Below, piece after piece: positions 50,904 through 58,996 of a stretch of 64,000 nucleotides of DNA. The notes under the pieces were generated by a model. It made no database searches. It was not told where the DNA came from and worked only from the letters and a program-made list of their open reading frames with translations. Positions within the stretch are counted from its first letter, which is position 1, and the number at the start of each line of letters is the position of its first letter. Position numbers and translations under genes: made by a program. Source of the stretch: Streptomyces sp. NBC_00690 (GTDB taxonomy: Bacteria; Actinomycetota; Actinomycetes; Streptomycetales; Streptomycetaceae); NCBI RefSeq assembly GCF_036226685.1, contig NZ_CP109009.1, positions 6,723,501 to 6,787,500 of the forward strand. The letters are read 5' to 3'.

Positions 50904-52649
50904 TCAGAAGTCCGCCAGGACCGCGCAGGAGTGTCCGGGCAGTTCCAGCAGTCCGTCCGGACCCGGCGCCGACACCTCGTCCCAGGCCGCGAGGACGCGT
51001 CCGCCGCGACCGAGCGGAATCGCCGCGCGCTCAGGGGACAGATTGACGGCGATCCTCAGATCGCCCCGGCGCACCGCCAACCACCGCGCCTGTTCGTCGT
51101 ACGCCACCTTCACCGCCGCGAGGTCGGGGTCGGCCAGGTCGGACTGGGCGCGGCGCAGGGCGATGAGCTCGCGGTACCAGGCCAACAGTCGGGCGTGCGG
51201 TTCCCGGTCGCGTTCGGAGCGGTCCAGCCGTGAGCGGTCCCATGTGGCCGGGTCCTGAGGGTCGGGGACCTCTGACTCCGCCCATCCGTGCGCGGCGAAC
51301 TCCCGCCGTCTGCCGTCCCGTACGGCCGCGGCGAGTTCGGGATCGGTGTGATCGGTGAAGAACTGCCAGGGGGTGCCCGCGCCCCACTCCTCGCCCATGA
51401 ACAGCATCGGAGTGTAGGGACCGGTCAGTACCAGCACGGCGGCGCAGGCCAGCAACCCGGGGGAGAGGGAGGCGGAAAGCCGGTCGCCGAGTGCGCGGTT
51501 GCCGATCTGGTCGTGGGTCTGTGCGTAGCCGACGAAGCGGTGGGCGGGGGTGCGGGTCACATCGACCGGCCGGCCGTGCGCGCGCCCGCGGAAGGTCGAA
51601 TAGGTACCGTCGTGGAAGAAGCCGTGGGTGAGCGTCTTGGCGAGTGCCGCGAGGGGTGCGGTGGCGAAGTCCGCGTAGTAGCCCTGGGCCTCACCCGTCA
51701 ACGCGGTGTGCACGGCGTGGTGGACGTCGTCGTTCCACTGGGTGTGCAGTCCGATGCCACCGGCCTCGCGAGGGGTGGTGGTCCGTGGGTCGCAGCGGTC
51801 CGATTCGGCGATCAGCGACAGCGGACGCCCCAACTCCCGGGAGAGCGCGTCGACGTCGGTGGACAACTCCTCCAGGAAGGTCAGGGCCCGGTCGTCGACG
51901 AGCGCGTGGACCGCGTCCAGCCGCAGACCGTCGAGCCGGTAGTCGCGCAGCCAGGCCAGTGCGCTGCCCGACAGATAGGCGCGGACTTCGTCCGAGCCCG
52001 GCGCATCCAGGTTCACCGCGGCTCCCCACGGCGTCGTGCGCGCGGGGTTGAAGTACGGTCCGAAGGACGGCAGATGATTGCCGGAGGGGCCCAGATGGTT
52101 GTGGACGACGTCCAACACCACGCCGAGGCCGTGCTCATGGGCCGTGTCGACGAACCGCTTCAGCGCCGCGGGGCCGCCGTAGGGTTCGTGCACCGCCCAG
52201 GGGGCCACACCGTCGTAACCCCAGCCGCGCACTCCGGGGAAGGGACACAGCGGCATCAACTCCACATGGGTGATGCCGAGGTCGGCGAGTTCGTCCAAGC
52301 GGGCGGCTGCCGCGTCCAAGGTGCCCTCGGGCGTGTAGGTGCCGATGTGCAGTTCGTAGAGCACCGCGTGGCGCAGGTCCAGCCCCGCCCAGCCGTGGCG
52401 CCAGACATGGGTGTCGGGCAGGACCACGGCGCTGGGTCCGTCCGGCCCGTCGGGTTGTCGGCGTGAGCGGGGGTCGGGCAGGACCACTCCGTCGTCCAGG
52501 GCGAAGCCGTAGCGTGCTCCCTCGCCCGCATCGGCTTCGACGCTCCACCACCCGTCCCGGTCCGGCGTCCGGGCCATCGCCTTCTCGGTGCCGTCCAGCC
52601 ACAGCGTCACCCGTGCCGTGGCCCGTGGTGCCCATACGTCGAACTGCAC
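50904..52649 (-). CDS. treZ: Malto-oligosyltrehalose trehalohydrolase
   Basis: Releases trehalose from malto-oligosyltrehalose made by TreY. The 581-aa GH13 protein has an N-terminal carbohydrate-binding fold (FDVWAPRATARVTLWLDG), HIGTYTPEGTLDAAAARLDELADLG, VVHNHLGPSGN, the nucleophile in DGLRLDAVHAL, the acid in LIAESDRCD and the third Asp in YAQTHDQIGNR. GTG 52649 is supported by GAGGGG upstream and by family alignment at FDVWAP; the upstream ATG frame adds nothing conserved. On the same strand as treY and glgX but about 3.8 kb downstream of treY. Confidence 0.95.
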   Translation of the reverse strand: MQFDVWAPRATARVTLWLDGTEKAMARTPDRDGWWSVEADAGEGARYGFALDDGVVLPDPRSRRQPDGPDGPSAVVLPDTHVWRHGWAGLDLRHAVLYELHIGTYTPEGTLDAAAARLDELADLGITHVELMPLCPFPGVRGWGYDGVAPWAVHEPYGGPAALKRFVDTAHEHGLGVVLDVVHNHLGPSGNHLPSFGPYFNPARTTPWGAAVNLDAPGSDEVRAYLSGSALAWLRDYRLDGLRLDAVHALVDDRALTFLEELSTDVDALSRELGRPLSLIAESDRCDPRTTTPREAGGIGLHTQWNDDVHHAVHTALTGEAQGYYADFATAPLAALAKTLTHGFFHDGTYSTFRGRAHGRPVDVTRTPAHRFVGYAQTHDQIGNRALGDRLSASLSPGLLACAAVLVLTGPYTPMLFMGEEWGAGTPWQFFTDHTDPELAAAVRDGRRREFAAHGWAESEVPDPQDPATWDRSRLDRSERDREPHARLLAWYRELIALRRAQSDLADPDLAAVKVAYDEQARWLAVRRGDLRIAVNLSPERAAIPLGRGGRVLAAWDEVSAPGPDGLLELPGHSCAVLADF

Positions 52650-52838
52650 TGGTGGTCCCCTCGTCGTCGGTACCCGGCCCGCCACGATCACCGGAAGGGG
52701 TCAGACCGTGCGGCGTCTGCTTCCGGTGGAACCATCCTGGCAACCAACGGTGTCCGAAGCGGGGCGCCCGCGCCGATGATGCGCCGAACGACAGCGACCC
52801 GTCGGAGCGCGGGCCGCGGACGGTCCCCCGGTCGGCCG

Positions 52839-54425
52839 TCAGTCCTTCCCTCGGCCGGACCCCTTTGCCACGGCCGCCCGGGCGATGTTGCGGGCCATCC
52901 CGCCGAAGACGACGGAGTGGAACGGCGACACGCTCCACCAGTAGGCGTGGCCCAGCAGCCCGCGAGGATGGAAGACGGCCCGCTGTCGGTACCTCGTACG
53001 GCCCCGGTCGTCCTGATCGGCGCGCATCTCCAGCCAGGCGAGACCCGGCAGCCGCATCTCCGCCCGCAGCCGCAGTAGTCGTCCTGGTTCGATCTCCTCG
53101 ACCCGCCAGAAGTCCAGTGAGTCGCCCACCCGCAGTCGCTGTGCGTCGCGGCGTCCCCGACGTAGGCCCACCCCGCCGACGAATCGATCCAGCCATCCGC
53201 GGACCGCCCATGCGAGCGGGAAGGAGTACCAGCCGTTGTCCCCGCCGATGCCCTCGATCACCCGCCACAGGTCCTGTGGTGAGGCGTCGACCAGCAGTTG
53301 CCGCCGGTCGGTGTAGAGGCTTCCGCCGGCCCAGTCGGGGTCCGTCGGCAGGGGGTCGCTGGGCGCTCCGGGGAGGGACGCGGAGGACCAGCGCGTGGTC
53401 ACATTGGCGTCCTGGACCCGCTGGAGCGCGAGCGTCAGCGCCTTCTGGAAGCCGAACGGCCGCCCGGGTGCATCCGGGACGTACTGTGCGATGTCGTGTT
53501 CCCGGCAGATCACCTCGTGCCGCAGGGACTCCGTGAGCGGACGGGCGATGGAGTGCGGTACGGGGGTGACCAGGCCGACCCAGTGGCTCGACAGCCGGGG
53601 GGTGAGCACCGGGACCGGAACGATGAGCCGTCGGGGCAGCTTCGCGATGGCCGCGTACCCCCGCATCATGTCGAGGTAGGTGATGACGTCCGGTCCGCCG
53701 ATGTCGAAGGTGCGGTTGACGTCCGCGGGCATCCGGGCCGAGCCGACCAGGTAGCGCAGTACGTCCCTGACGCCGATCGGTTGGATCCGCGTCCGTACCC
53801 AACTGGGGGTGACCATCACCGGGAGGCGCTCGGTCAGATAGCGCAGCATCTCGAAGGAGGCCGAGCCCGATCCGATGATCACCGCGGCCCGGAGCACCGC
53901 GGTCGGCACCGGTGAGTCCAGCAGGATCCGGCCCACCTCCGCCCGGGAGCGCAGATGGGGCGAGAGGGTGTGCACGGGAACCCCCTGCGGGGTGAGCCCG
54001 CCCAGATAGACGATGCGGCGTACTCCCGCCGCGTGGGCCTGTTCGGCGAAGATCCGGGCGGCCTCCCGGTCGGTGCGTTCGAAGTCCGATCCGGTGCCCA
54101 GGGCGTGGACCAGGTAGTACGCCACGTCGATGCCCTCCATCGCACGCGCCATGGAGTCCGCGTCGAGCACATCGCCGCGGACCGTCTCCACGTCCTTCGC
54201 CCAGGGGTGGTCGCGCAGCTTCTCGGGGGAGCGGGCGACCGTACGCACCGAATGGCCCGCATCCAGCAGTTCCGGCACCAGTCGGCCCCCGATGTACCCG
54301 GTGGCTCCGGTCACCAGAGTGCGCAGGGCCGGGCCCGGTTCCGCCGTGGAGCCTTCGGCTCCTCGCCGGGGGTCCGAGCCGTCCGTGTGCGGCGGGTGGG
54401 GGTCCTGCGGTCCGTCCGTCGTCAT
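52839..54425 (-). CDS. NAD(P)-binding epimerase-like protein fused to DUF2867
   Basis: A 528-aa fusion. The N-terminal Rossmann domain has TLVTGATGYIGGRLVPELLDAGH (about 36), VRGDVLD, AYYLVHALG and VYLGGLTPQG; the C-terminal half (about 365-520) is DUF2867, with LWRVIEGIGGDNGWYSFPLAWAVRG and HPRGLLGHAYWW. This pair is widespread in actinobacteria; function unknown, possibly lipid- or quinone-related redox. ATG 54425 has GGAGGGAG upstream. Confidence 0.83.
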   Translation of the reverse strand: MTTDGPQDPHPPHTDGSDPRRGAEGSTAEPGPALRTLVTGATGYIGGRLVPELLDAGHSVRTVARSPEKLRDHPWAKDVETVRGDVLDADSMARAMEGIDVAYYLVHALGTGSDFERTDREAARIFAEQAHAAGVRRIVYLGGLTPQGVPVHTLSPHLRSRAEVGRILLDSPVPTAVLRAAVIIGSGSASFEMLRYLTERLPVMVTPSWVRTRIQPIGVRDVLRYLVGSARMPADVNRTFDIGGPDVITYLDMMRGYAAIAKLPRRLIVPVPVLTPRLSSHWVGLVTPVPHSIARPLTESLRHEVICREHDIAQYVPDAPGRPFGFQKALTLALQRVQDANVTTRWSSASLPGAPSDPLPTDPDWAGGSLYTDRRQLLVDASPQDLWRVIEGIGGDNGWYSFPLAWAVRGWLDRFVGGVGLRRGRRDAQRLRVGDSLDFWRVEEIEPGRLLRLRAEMRLPGLAWLEMRADQDDRGRTRYRQRAVFHPRGLLGHAYWWSVSPFHSVVFGGMARNIARAAVAKGSGRGKD

Positions 54426-54569
54426 AGCGGTCTCCCTCCGTCCCCATCCTCGGGGATCGCTGCGCTGCCCGCGCTTCGGGCGGCCGGCCCCTGTCGACGG
54501 CCGGCTGCCCGGACCCGGCCACCACCATGCACGATTCGTTGGGCCGTCCCGGGCGACGGCCCTGGAAGG

Positions 54570-54610
54570 TGCCGCCGTGGTGGCCGGTACGACCGGGCAC
54601 CACGGCGGCA
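54570..54610 (-). terminator. Terminator after the GNAT gene
   Basis: Perfect 13-bp stem TGCCGCCGTGGTG (54570-54582) / CACCACGGCGGCA (54598-54610), with an inner CCGG pairing; 7 bases beyond the GNAT stop. Confidence 0.88.
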
Positions 54611-54617
54611 GGAGGGG

Positions 54618-55517
54618 TCAGGGCTTCGACGGGCCGGTGACCAGATGGATGCGCTCCCGGACCACCGGGTGTCCGGCCCTGGCGAAGTTCGCCGCCATCG
54701 GGAAGTTCCCCTGATCGGTGGCCCCCGCGATGAACTCGGCTCCCTGGGCGACCAGCACCTGGGTGCACTCGACCAGCAGGTCGTAGGCGTAGCCGTGGCC
54801 GCGTTGCTCAGGGACGACACCGATGAAGCCGATACAGGGGCCGGACGGGTTGTGGGCGGGGATGTGCAGGCCCACGAGTTCGCCGCCGGGGGTGTACGCC
54901 AACTGCCACCAGTTGCGCGGTGAGGGACACCAGTGGAAGAAGTCCAACTCCTCCTGGGCCGCTTGGTCGAGCCCTCCTTCCTCGATCGCGCGCAGGGCGT
55001 GTGCGTCGAGCGTCGACGAGTGGACCCGGCGCAGCACGTCCAGGATCACCGCGTCATCGGGCTCGGGCCGGAACACCAGCCGTCCGGGTCGTTCCGGCAG
55101 CCCGCAGTCGGGCGTCCAGCGGTACTGGTAGCGCTCCACGAAGGGGTGCAGGCCCGCTGCCCGCGCGACCCTGAGCCGGGTCTCACCGGCCGTGAGGAGC
55201 ACCGGGTCGTCCCGCCAGCCGGCGGGCAGACTGAGCAGGTACTCGACCGCGTACGGGGAGGTGCGCAGCAGCTCTGCGCCCGCCTCCTCCTCGCCCTCGG
55301 CGACATCGAGCCAGTTCAGACTGAGGGGAGCGGTGTCCTCGGGACCGCCCCACCAGGCGGCCCGTGCGACGACCTCACCGTCGCGCAGGGCGACCCGCTG
55401 CCACTCGGGGCGGAAGGTCACATGGGACATCGCCTCGCCCACGCGGAGCGGGTCGGGCAGGGAGTCGAAGAGATGTGCGTCGCGCTCGCCGAGCGCGCGG
55501 ATGACCAGATCGGTCAT
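54618..55517 (-). CDS. GNAT-family N-acetyltransferase
   Basis: A 299-aa protein with the acetyl-CoA site GPCIGFIGVVPEQRGHGYAYDLLVECTQVL (motif A, ending in the Q/R-x-x-G-x-G/A loop 'RGHGYA') and AGATDQGNFPMAANFARAGH (motif B). The first ~200 residues may form a second degenerate GNAT half. Substrate unknown. ATG 55517 has GGAGG upstream. Confidence 0.85.
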   Translation of the reverse strand: MTDLVIRALGERDAHLFDSLPDPLRVGEAMSHVTFRPEWQRVALRDGEVVARAAWWGGPEDTAPLSLNWLDVAEGEEEAGAELLRTSPYAVEYLLSLPAGWRDDPVLLTAGETRLRVARAAGLHPFVERYQYRWTPDCGLPERPGRLVFRPEPDDAVILDVLRRVHSSTLDAHALRAIEEGGLDQAAQEELDFFHWCPSPRNWWQLAYTPGGELVGLHIPAHNPSGPCIGFIGVVPEQRGHGYAYDLLVECTQVLVAQGAEFIAGATDQGNFPMAANFARAGHPVVRERIHLVTGPSKP

Positions 55518-55814
55518 GGAGAAGCCTCCGGGAAGAGATGCGTGAGCGCTCCCGGTCAGACTGCGAACGCCGGGCGGACGGGGCGGGAGCGCGGGAACTG
55601 TGAGATGTGCACGGCACTCGCCTCCTCTCCGTCGGACCTGGGCGTTGATGATCACGCTAGCCCTTCGGTGCGTGTGCCGTCCACTCATTTCCGGTGGGGG
55701 CCTAGTGAGTGCCGCCTGGCCGTCCAGGAGGTCCCCACCGGTGCCAACCGGCCATGGAGTGCCACTGTTGCTTTTTTCTGGACACCTTCCGCCCGGCCGC
55801 GGACAATTGAGGAT
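55518..55814. other. Gap between GNAT and DUF1707-FHA genes
   Basis: Holds the GNAT leader on the minus strand and the FHA-gene promoter on the plus strand (GACAAT at 55802-55807). The stretch 55640-55760 is AT-richer, ending in a T-run near 55770. No supported reading frame. Confidence 0.5.
55802..55807 (+). promoter_or_regulatory. Leaderless -10 hexamer GACAAT
   Basis: GACAAT ends 7 bases before GTG 55815, the same geometry as other leaderless genes here. Confidence 0.5.
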
Positions 55815-56369
55815 GTGACGTCGCCCCCCGAGTTCCCCACGTACTCCGCTCCCGTACGGCTTTCGGACGCCGAGCGGGATCGGGTCGTCGGTGTGCTCAG
55901 GGAGGGCGCTGCCCAGGGCAAGCTGTCGCACGACACGTTCCTGCGCCGGATGGAACTGGCCCTGGTGGCCCACCGTCCCGAGGATCTGAAGGCCCTGACC
56001 GCGGACCTCGGAGCCGAGGGGAGGCTCTCGCACCGCGTTGTCGGCGCCGTCAGCGGAGTGTCCGCGTTCTTCGTCCGGTTGCGCAGGGCCTGGCACACGG
56101 AGAAGTTGCCACCGCTGTTGTTCCCGGAGCCGGGCCCCTATCCCCTGCGCATCGGTCGCGACCCGGGCAACGGTCTGCGGTTGAGCCATGAGAGCGTCTC
56201 GCGGTCGCACGCGGAACTGATCCTGAACAACAGCGTCTGGCTGCTGCGCGATCTAGGTTCCACCAACGGGACCACGGTCAACGGTCGGCGGGTCACGGGC
56301 GCGGTGCCGGTGCGGGACGGTGACATGGTCGGGTTCGGCCATATGTGCTTCCGGTTGACCGCTCGCTGA
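55815..56369 (+). CDS. DUF1707-FHA protein
   Basis: A 184-aa protein: an N-terminal DUF1707 (VRLSDAERDRVVGVLREGAAQGKLSHDTFLRRMELALVA type, 15-60; the region is longer than quoted), a basic linker and a C-terminal FHA phosphothreonine-binding domain with LRIGRDPGNGLRLSHESVSRSHAELI and LRDLGSTNGTTVNGRRV. Probable reader of Ser/Thr-kinase phosphorylation. GTG 55815 is a likely leaderless start, although TGAGG also precedes it. Confidence 0.85.
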   Translation: MTSPPEFPTYSAPVRLSDAERDRVVGVLREGAAQGKLSHDTFLRRMELALVAHRPEDLKALTADLGAEGRLSHRVVGAVSGVSAFFVRLRRAWHTEKLPPLLFPEPGPYPLRIGRDPGNGLRLSHESVSRSHAELILNNSVWLLRDLGSTNGTTVNGRRVTGAVPVRDGDMVGFGHMCFRLTAR

Positions 56370-56481
56370 TCGGTTGTGACCACTGGCCGGGGCTTGATCG
56401 TGTACCGGGGGCGGGACGGCCGTGCGCCGCGCCGGACGGTCGGGATCGATGGGCAGAGACGTGGCACGGGTCGCCGGCACC

Positions 56482-58815
56482 TCAGCGCTCGGCCCGCACC
56501 AGGAGCGCGACGGGCCCCGGTCCGAAGAGGTCCGCCGCCCGTACCGGACCACCCGTCAGCTGCCGTCCCGCCGTCAGGAGATCGCTCCACACCCCCTCCG
56601 GCAGCAGTACCTCGGTGTCCTCCCAGCCGCCCGCCCGCTCCAGCCGCAGCGACAGCCGGGTGACGGCCACCACCACCTGTCCCGTACGGGAATAGGCGAC
56701 GCAGTGGGCCGCGGCTGCTCCGCGCACCGCCAGTGGTGCGTAGGTCCCCGAGGCACCGAAGACCTCCGGGCGCTCCGCGCGCAGCCGCAGTGCCGCGCAG
56801 GTGAGCGCGGTCTTCTCGTCCGCGGCCTCTTCTGTGAACGGGTCCCGGTTGTCCGGATCAACCAGGGCGAGATAGGTGCGTTCGGTGCCCTGGTAGAGGT
56901 CGGGCACCCCCGGCACGGTCAGTTGGAGCAGGGTCGCCGCCAGCACCTGGGCCCGTACATGGGGAGTCAGCGCCCGCGCGAAGAGGGCCACCGAGTGCAG
57001 TGGATGTCCGGCCGGGCCGGCGGCCACGAAATCGGCGAGGGCCTGCTCATAGGCGGGGTTCGGCTCGGTCCAACCGGTCTGGAGGGCGGCCTCCCGAGCG
57101 CCTTTGAGCAGGGCGGACCGCAGTCGCTCCCCGTAGGGGAAGCCGAATCCGATCGCAGTCTGCCAGGTGACCCACGCCAGCTGCGGGTCGGGCGCCCTAC
57201 CCCCCTCCTGGTGGGCGGTCTCCGCGGTGATCTGGCGCAAGAACTCCTCCCACCGTTCCGGGCACTGGGACAGCACCGCGATCCGCGCTCGGACGTCGGC
57301 GCTCCGCTTGGTGTCATGGGTGGTCAGCACCACACCGCCGGTGGGCCAGTCACGGGCCAGCCGCGCACAGTGCGCATGGAACTCGTCCGGCCCGACCGCC
57401 GGCCGTCCCGGATCGCCACCGACCTCGTTGGCCGAGACCAACGGCGTGTACCGGTAGAACGCGGTGTCCTCGACGGCCTTGGCCCGCACCGCGGAACAGG
57501 TCTGGGCGAACCGCACCCGGAAGGCGACCCGGTCAGGGCTTTCACCGAGTCGTCCGAGGGCGAGATCCCGCACGGTGTCCACGGCCTTGGCCTCCTCGGC
57601 CACCGAGAAGGTCGCCCGGGCGCTCGCCGCCGCCTTCAACGGCAGCGCCACCTCGTCCCCGCTGCCGTACGGGCGGTAGACCGGTACCCGCACCAGCAGC
57701 TCGCGCACCGCCGCGCGCAGCGCCCACGGCGCATGGTCCCGAAGGGCCATGTCCTCGGCGCACGCCCGCTCGGCCAATCGGGTCAGCGCCGCTGTCTCGG
57801 CCGCCAGTTCCCGGGTGACGACCCGGTGGGCAGCGCGGCGGACCGTCGCATCCCAGTACCCGCCGCGATCACCGGCCGGGTTGGCGTACCGCCGGAATTG
57901 GCCGGCGAGCGCGTCCGCGCCCACCGGGTCGGTGAGGAGCCCGTCGATGTGCCGCAACGTGTCGTACCCGGTCGTTCCCGCCACCGGCCAGGTCGCAGGC
58001 AGCTGCTCGGCGCCGGTGAGGATCTTCTCGACCACGGTCCAGCAGGCGCCACCGGTGGCCGTGTCGAGCCGATGGAGATAGCCCTCCGGGTCGGCGAGCC
58101 CGTCCGGGTGGTCGATCCGCAGTCCGCTCACGACACCGTCGCGGACCAGTTCGACGACCTTCGCATGGGTGGCGTCGAACACCTCGGGGTCCTCCACCCG
58201 CACCCCGATCAGCTCGGAGACGGTGAAGAACCTTCGGTACGTCAGTTCCGTGCGGGCCAGGCGCCACCAGCCGAGCCGGTAGAACTGGGCGTCCAGCAGC
58301 GCGGGCAGCGGCAGTCCTTCGGTGCCGGCCCGCAGCGGGAACCGGTGGTCGCCGTAGTGCAGCTCGGCGCCGTCGACGCTCAGCGCCCCGAGTTCGTCCC
58401 CGATCGGCCCACCGAGCACCGGCAGCAGCACCCGGTCGCCGCCCGCGGCCCAGTCGATGTCGAACCAGCGTGCGTACGGCGACGACGGCCCCTCGCGCAG
58501 GACCTCCCACAGCGCGGGGTTGTACCGCGGCACCGCGGCCATGTGGTTCGGCACCAGGTCGAGCACGAGCCCGAGGCCGTGCTCGCGGGCCGTGGCCGCG
58601 AGTGCCCGCAGACCCTCCTCACCGCCCAGCTCCGCCCGCACCCGGGTCGGATCGGTGACGTCGTACCCGTGCGTCGATCCCGGCACCGCCTCCCACACCG
58701 GTGACAGATGCAGATGGGAGATGCCGAGGGAGGCGAGGTAGGGCACGGCCGCCGCGGCGGCGGCGAACGGAAAGGAGGGCTGGAGCTGGAGGCGGTAGGT
58801 GGCATTGGGCGTCAT
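56482..58815 (-). CDS. treY: Malto-oligosyltrehalose synthase
   Basis: Converts the reducing end of malto-oligosaccharides to an alpha,alpha-1,1 (trehalose) linkage. 777 aa, normal for TreY. Motifs: ATYRLQLQPSFPFAAAAAAVPYLASLG, LGISHLHLSPVW, LDLVPNHMA, the nucleophile in VVSGLRIDHPDGL, the acid Glu in VVEKILTGAEQLP, and LTTHDTKRSADVRAR. ATG 58815 matches family N-termini. With GlgX and TreZ it forms the glycogen-to-trehalose route; the three genes share the strand but are separated by two unrelated genes on the same strand and one opposite. Confidence 0.95.
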   Translation of the reverse strand: MTPNATYRLQLQPSFPFAAAAAAVPYLASLGISHLHLSPVWEAVPGSTHGYDVTDPTRVRAELGGEEGLRALAATAREHGLGLVLDLVPNHMAAVPRYNPALWEVLREGPSSPYARWFDIDWAAGGDRVLLPVLGGPIGDELGALSVDGAELHYGDHRFPLRAGTEGLPLPALLDAQFYRLGWWRLARTELTYRRFFTVSELIGVRVEDPEVFDATHAKVVELVRDGVVSGLRIDHPDGLADPEGYLHRLDTATGGACWTVVEKILTGAEQLPATWPVAGTTGYDTLRHIDGLLTDPVGADALAGQFRRYANPAGDRGGYWDATVRRAAHRVVTRELAAETAALTRLAERACAEDMALRDHAPWALRAAVRELLVRVPVYRPYGSGDEVALPLKAAASARATFSVAEEAKAVDTVRDLALGRLGESPDRVAFRVRFAQTCSAVRAKAVEDTAFYRYTPLVSANEVGGDPGRPAVGPDEFHAHCARLARDWPTGGVVLTTHDTKRSADVRARIAVLSQCPERWEEFLRQITAETAHQEGGRAPDPQLAWVTWQTAIGFGFPYGERLRSALLKGAREAALQTGWTEPNPAYEQALADFVAAGPAGHPLHSVALFARALTPHVRAQVLAATLLQLTVPGVPDLYQGTERTYLALVDPDNRDPFTEEAADEKTALTCAALRLRAERPEVFGASGTYAPLAVRGAAAAHCVAYSRTGQVVVAVTRLSLRLERAGGWEDTEVLLPEGVWSDLLTAGRQLTGGPVRAADLFGPGPVALLVRAER

Positions 58816-58996
58816 GGTGGCGTACGTACCCGCCCGCGCGGGTTCTGTGTCACGACGGGCAGCGGCGGACGGGTGGCGGACGGGTGGTGGACGGCACCGG
58901 GGTCGGCGGACGGGTGGGACGGTTCCGGGCCCGATGGACCGTCCCGGGGCGGCAGCACACCCGCGAACCGATGCCCCTACCGCGGTGGAACGACCC

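Noticed and set aside
52135..54768. An 877-codon minus-strand frame across treZ and the DUF2867 gene
   Set aside because: It is out of frame with two well-supported genes on the same strand and has Arg/Gly/His-rich composition typical of shadow frames.
55375..55617. Small minus-strand frame before the GNAT gene as a leader peptide
   Set aside because: It overlaps the GNAT gene in another frame far beyond its start and has no ribosome site; no Cys or attenuator-like feature supports a leader.
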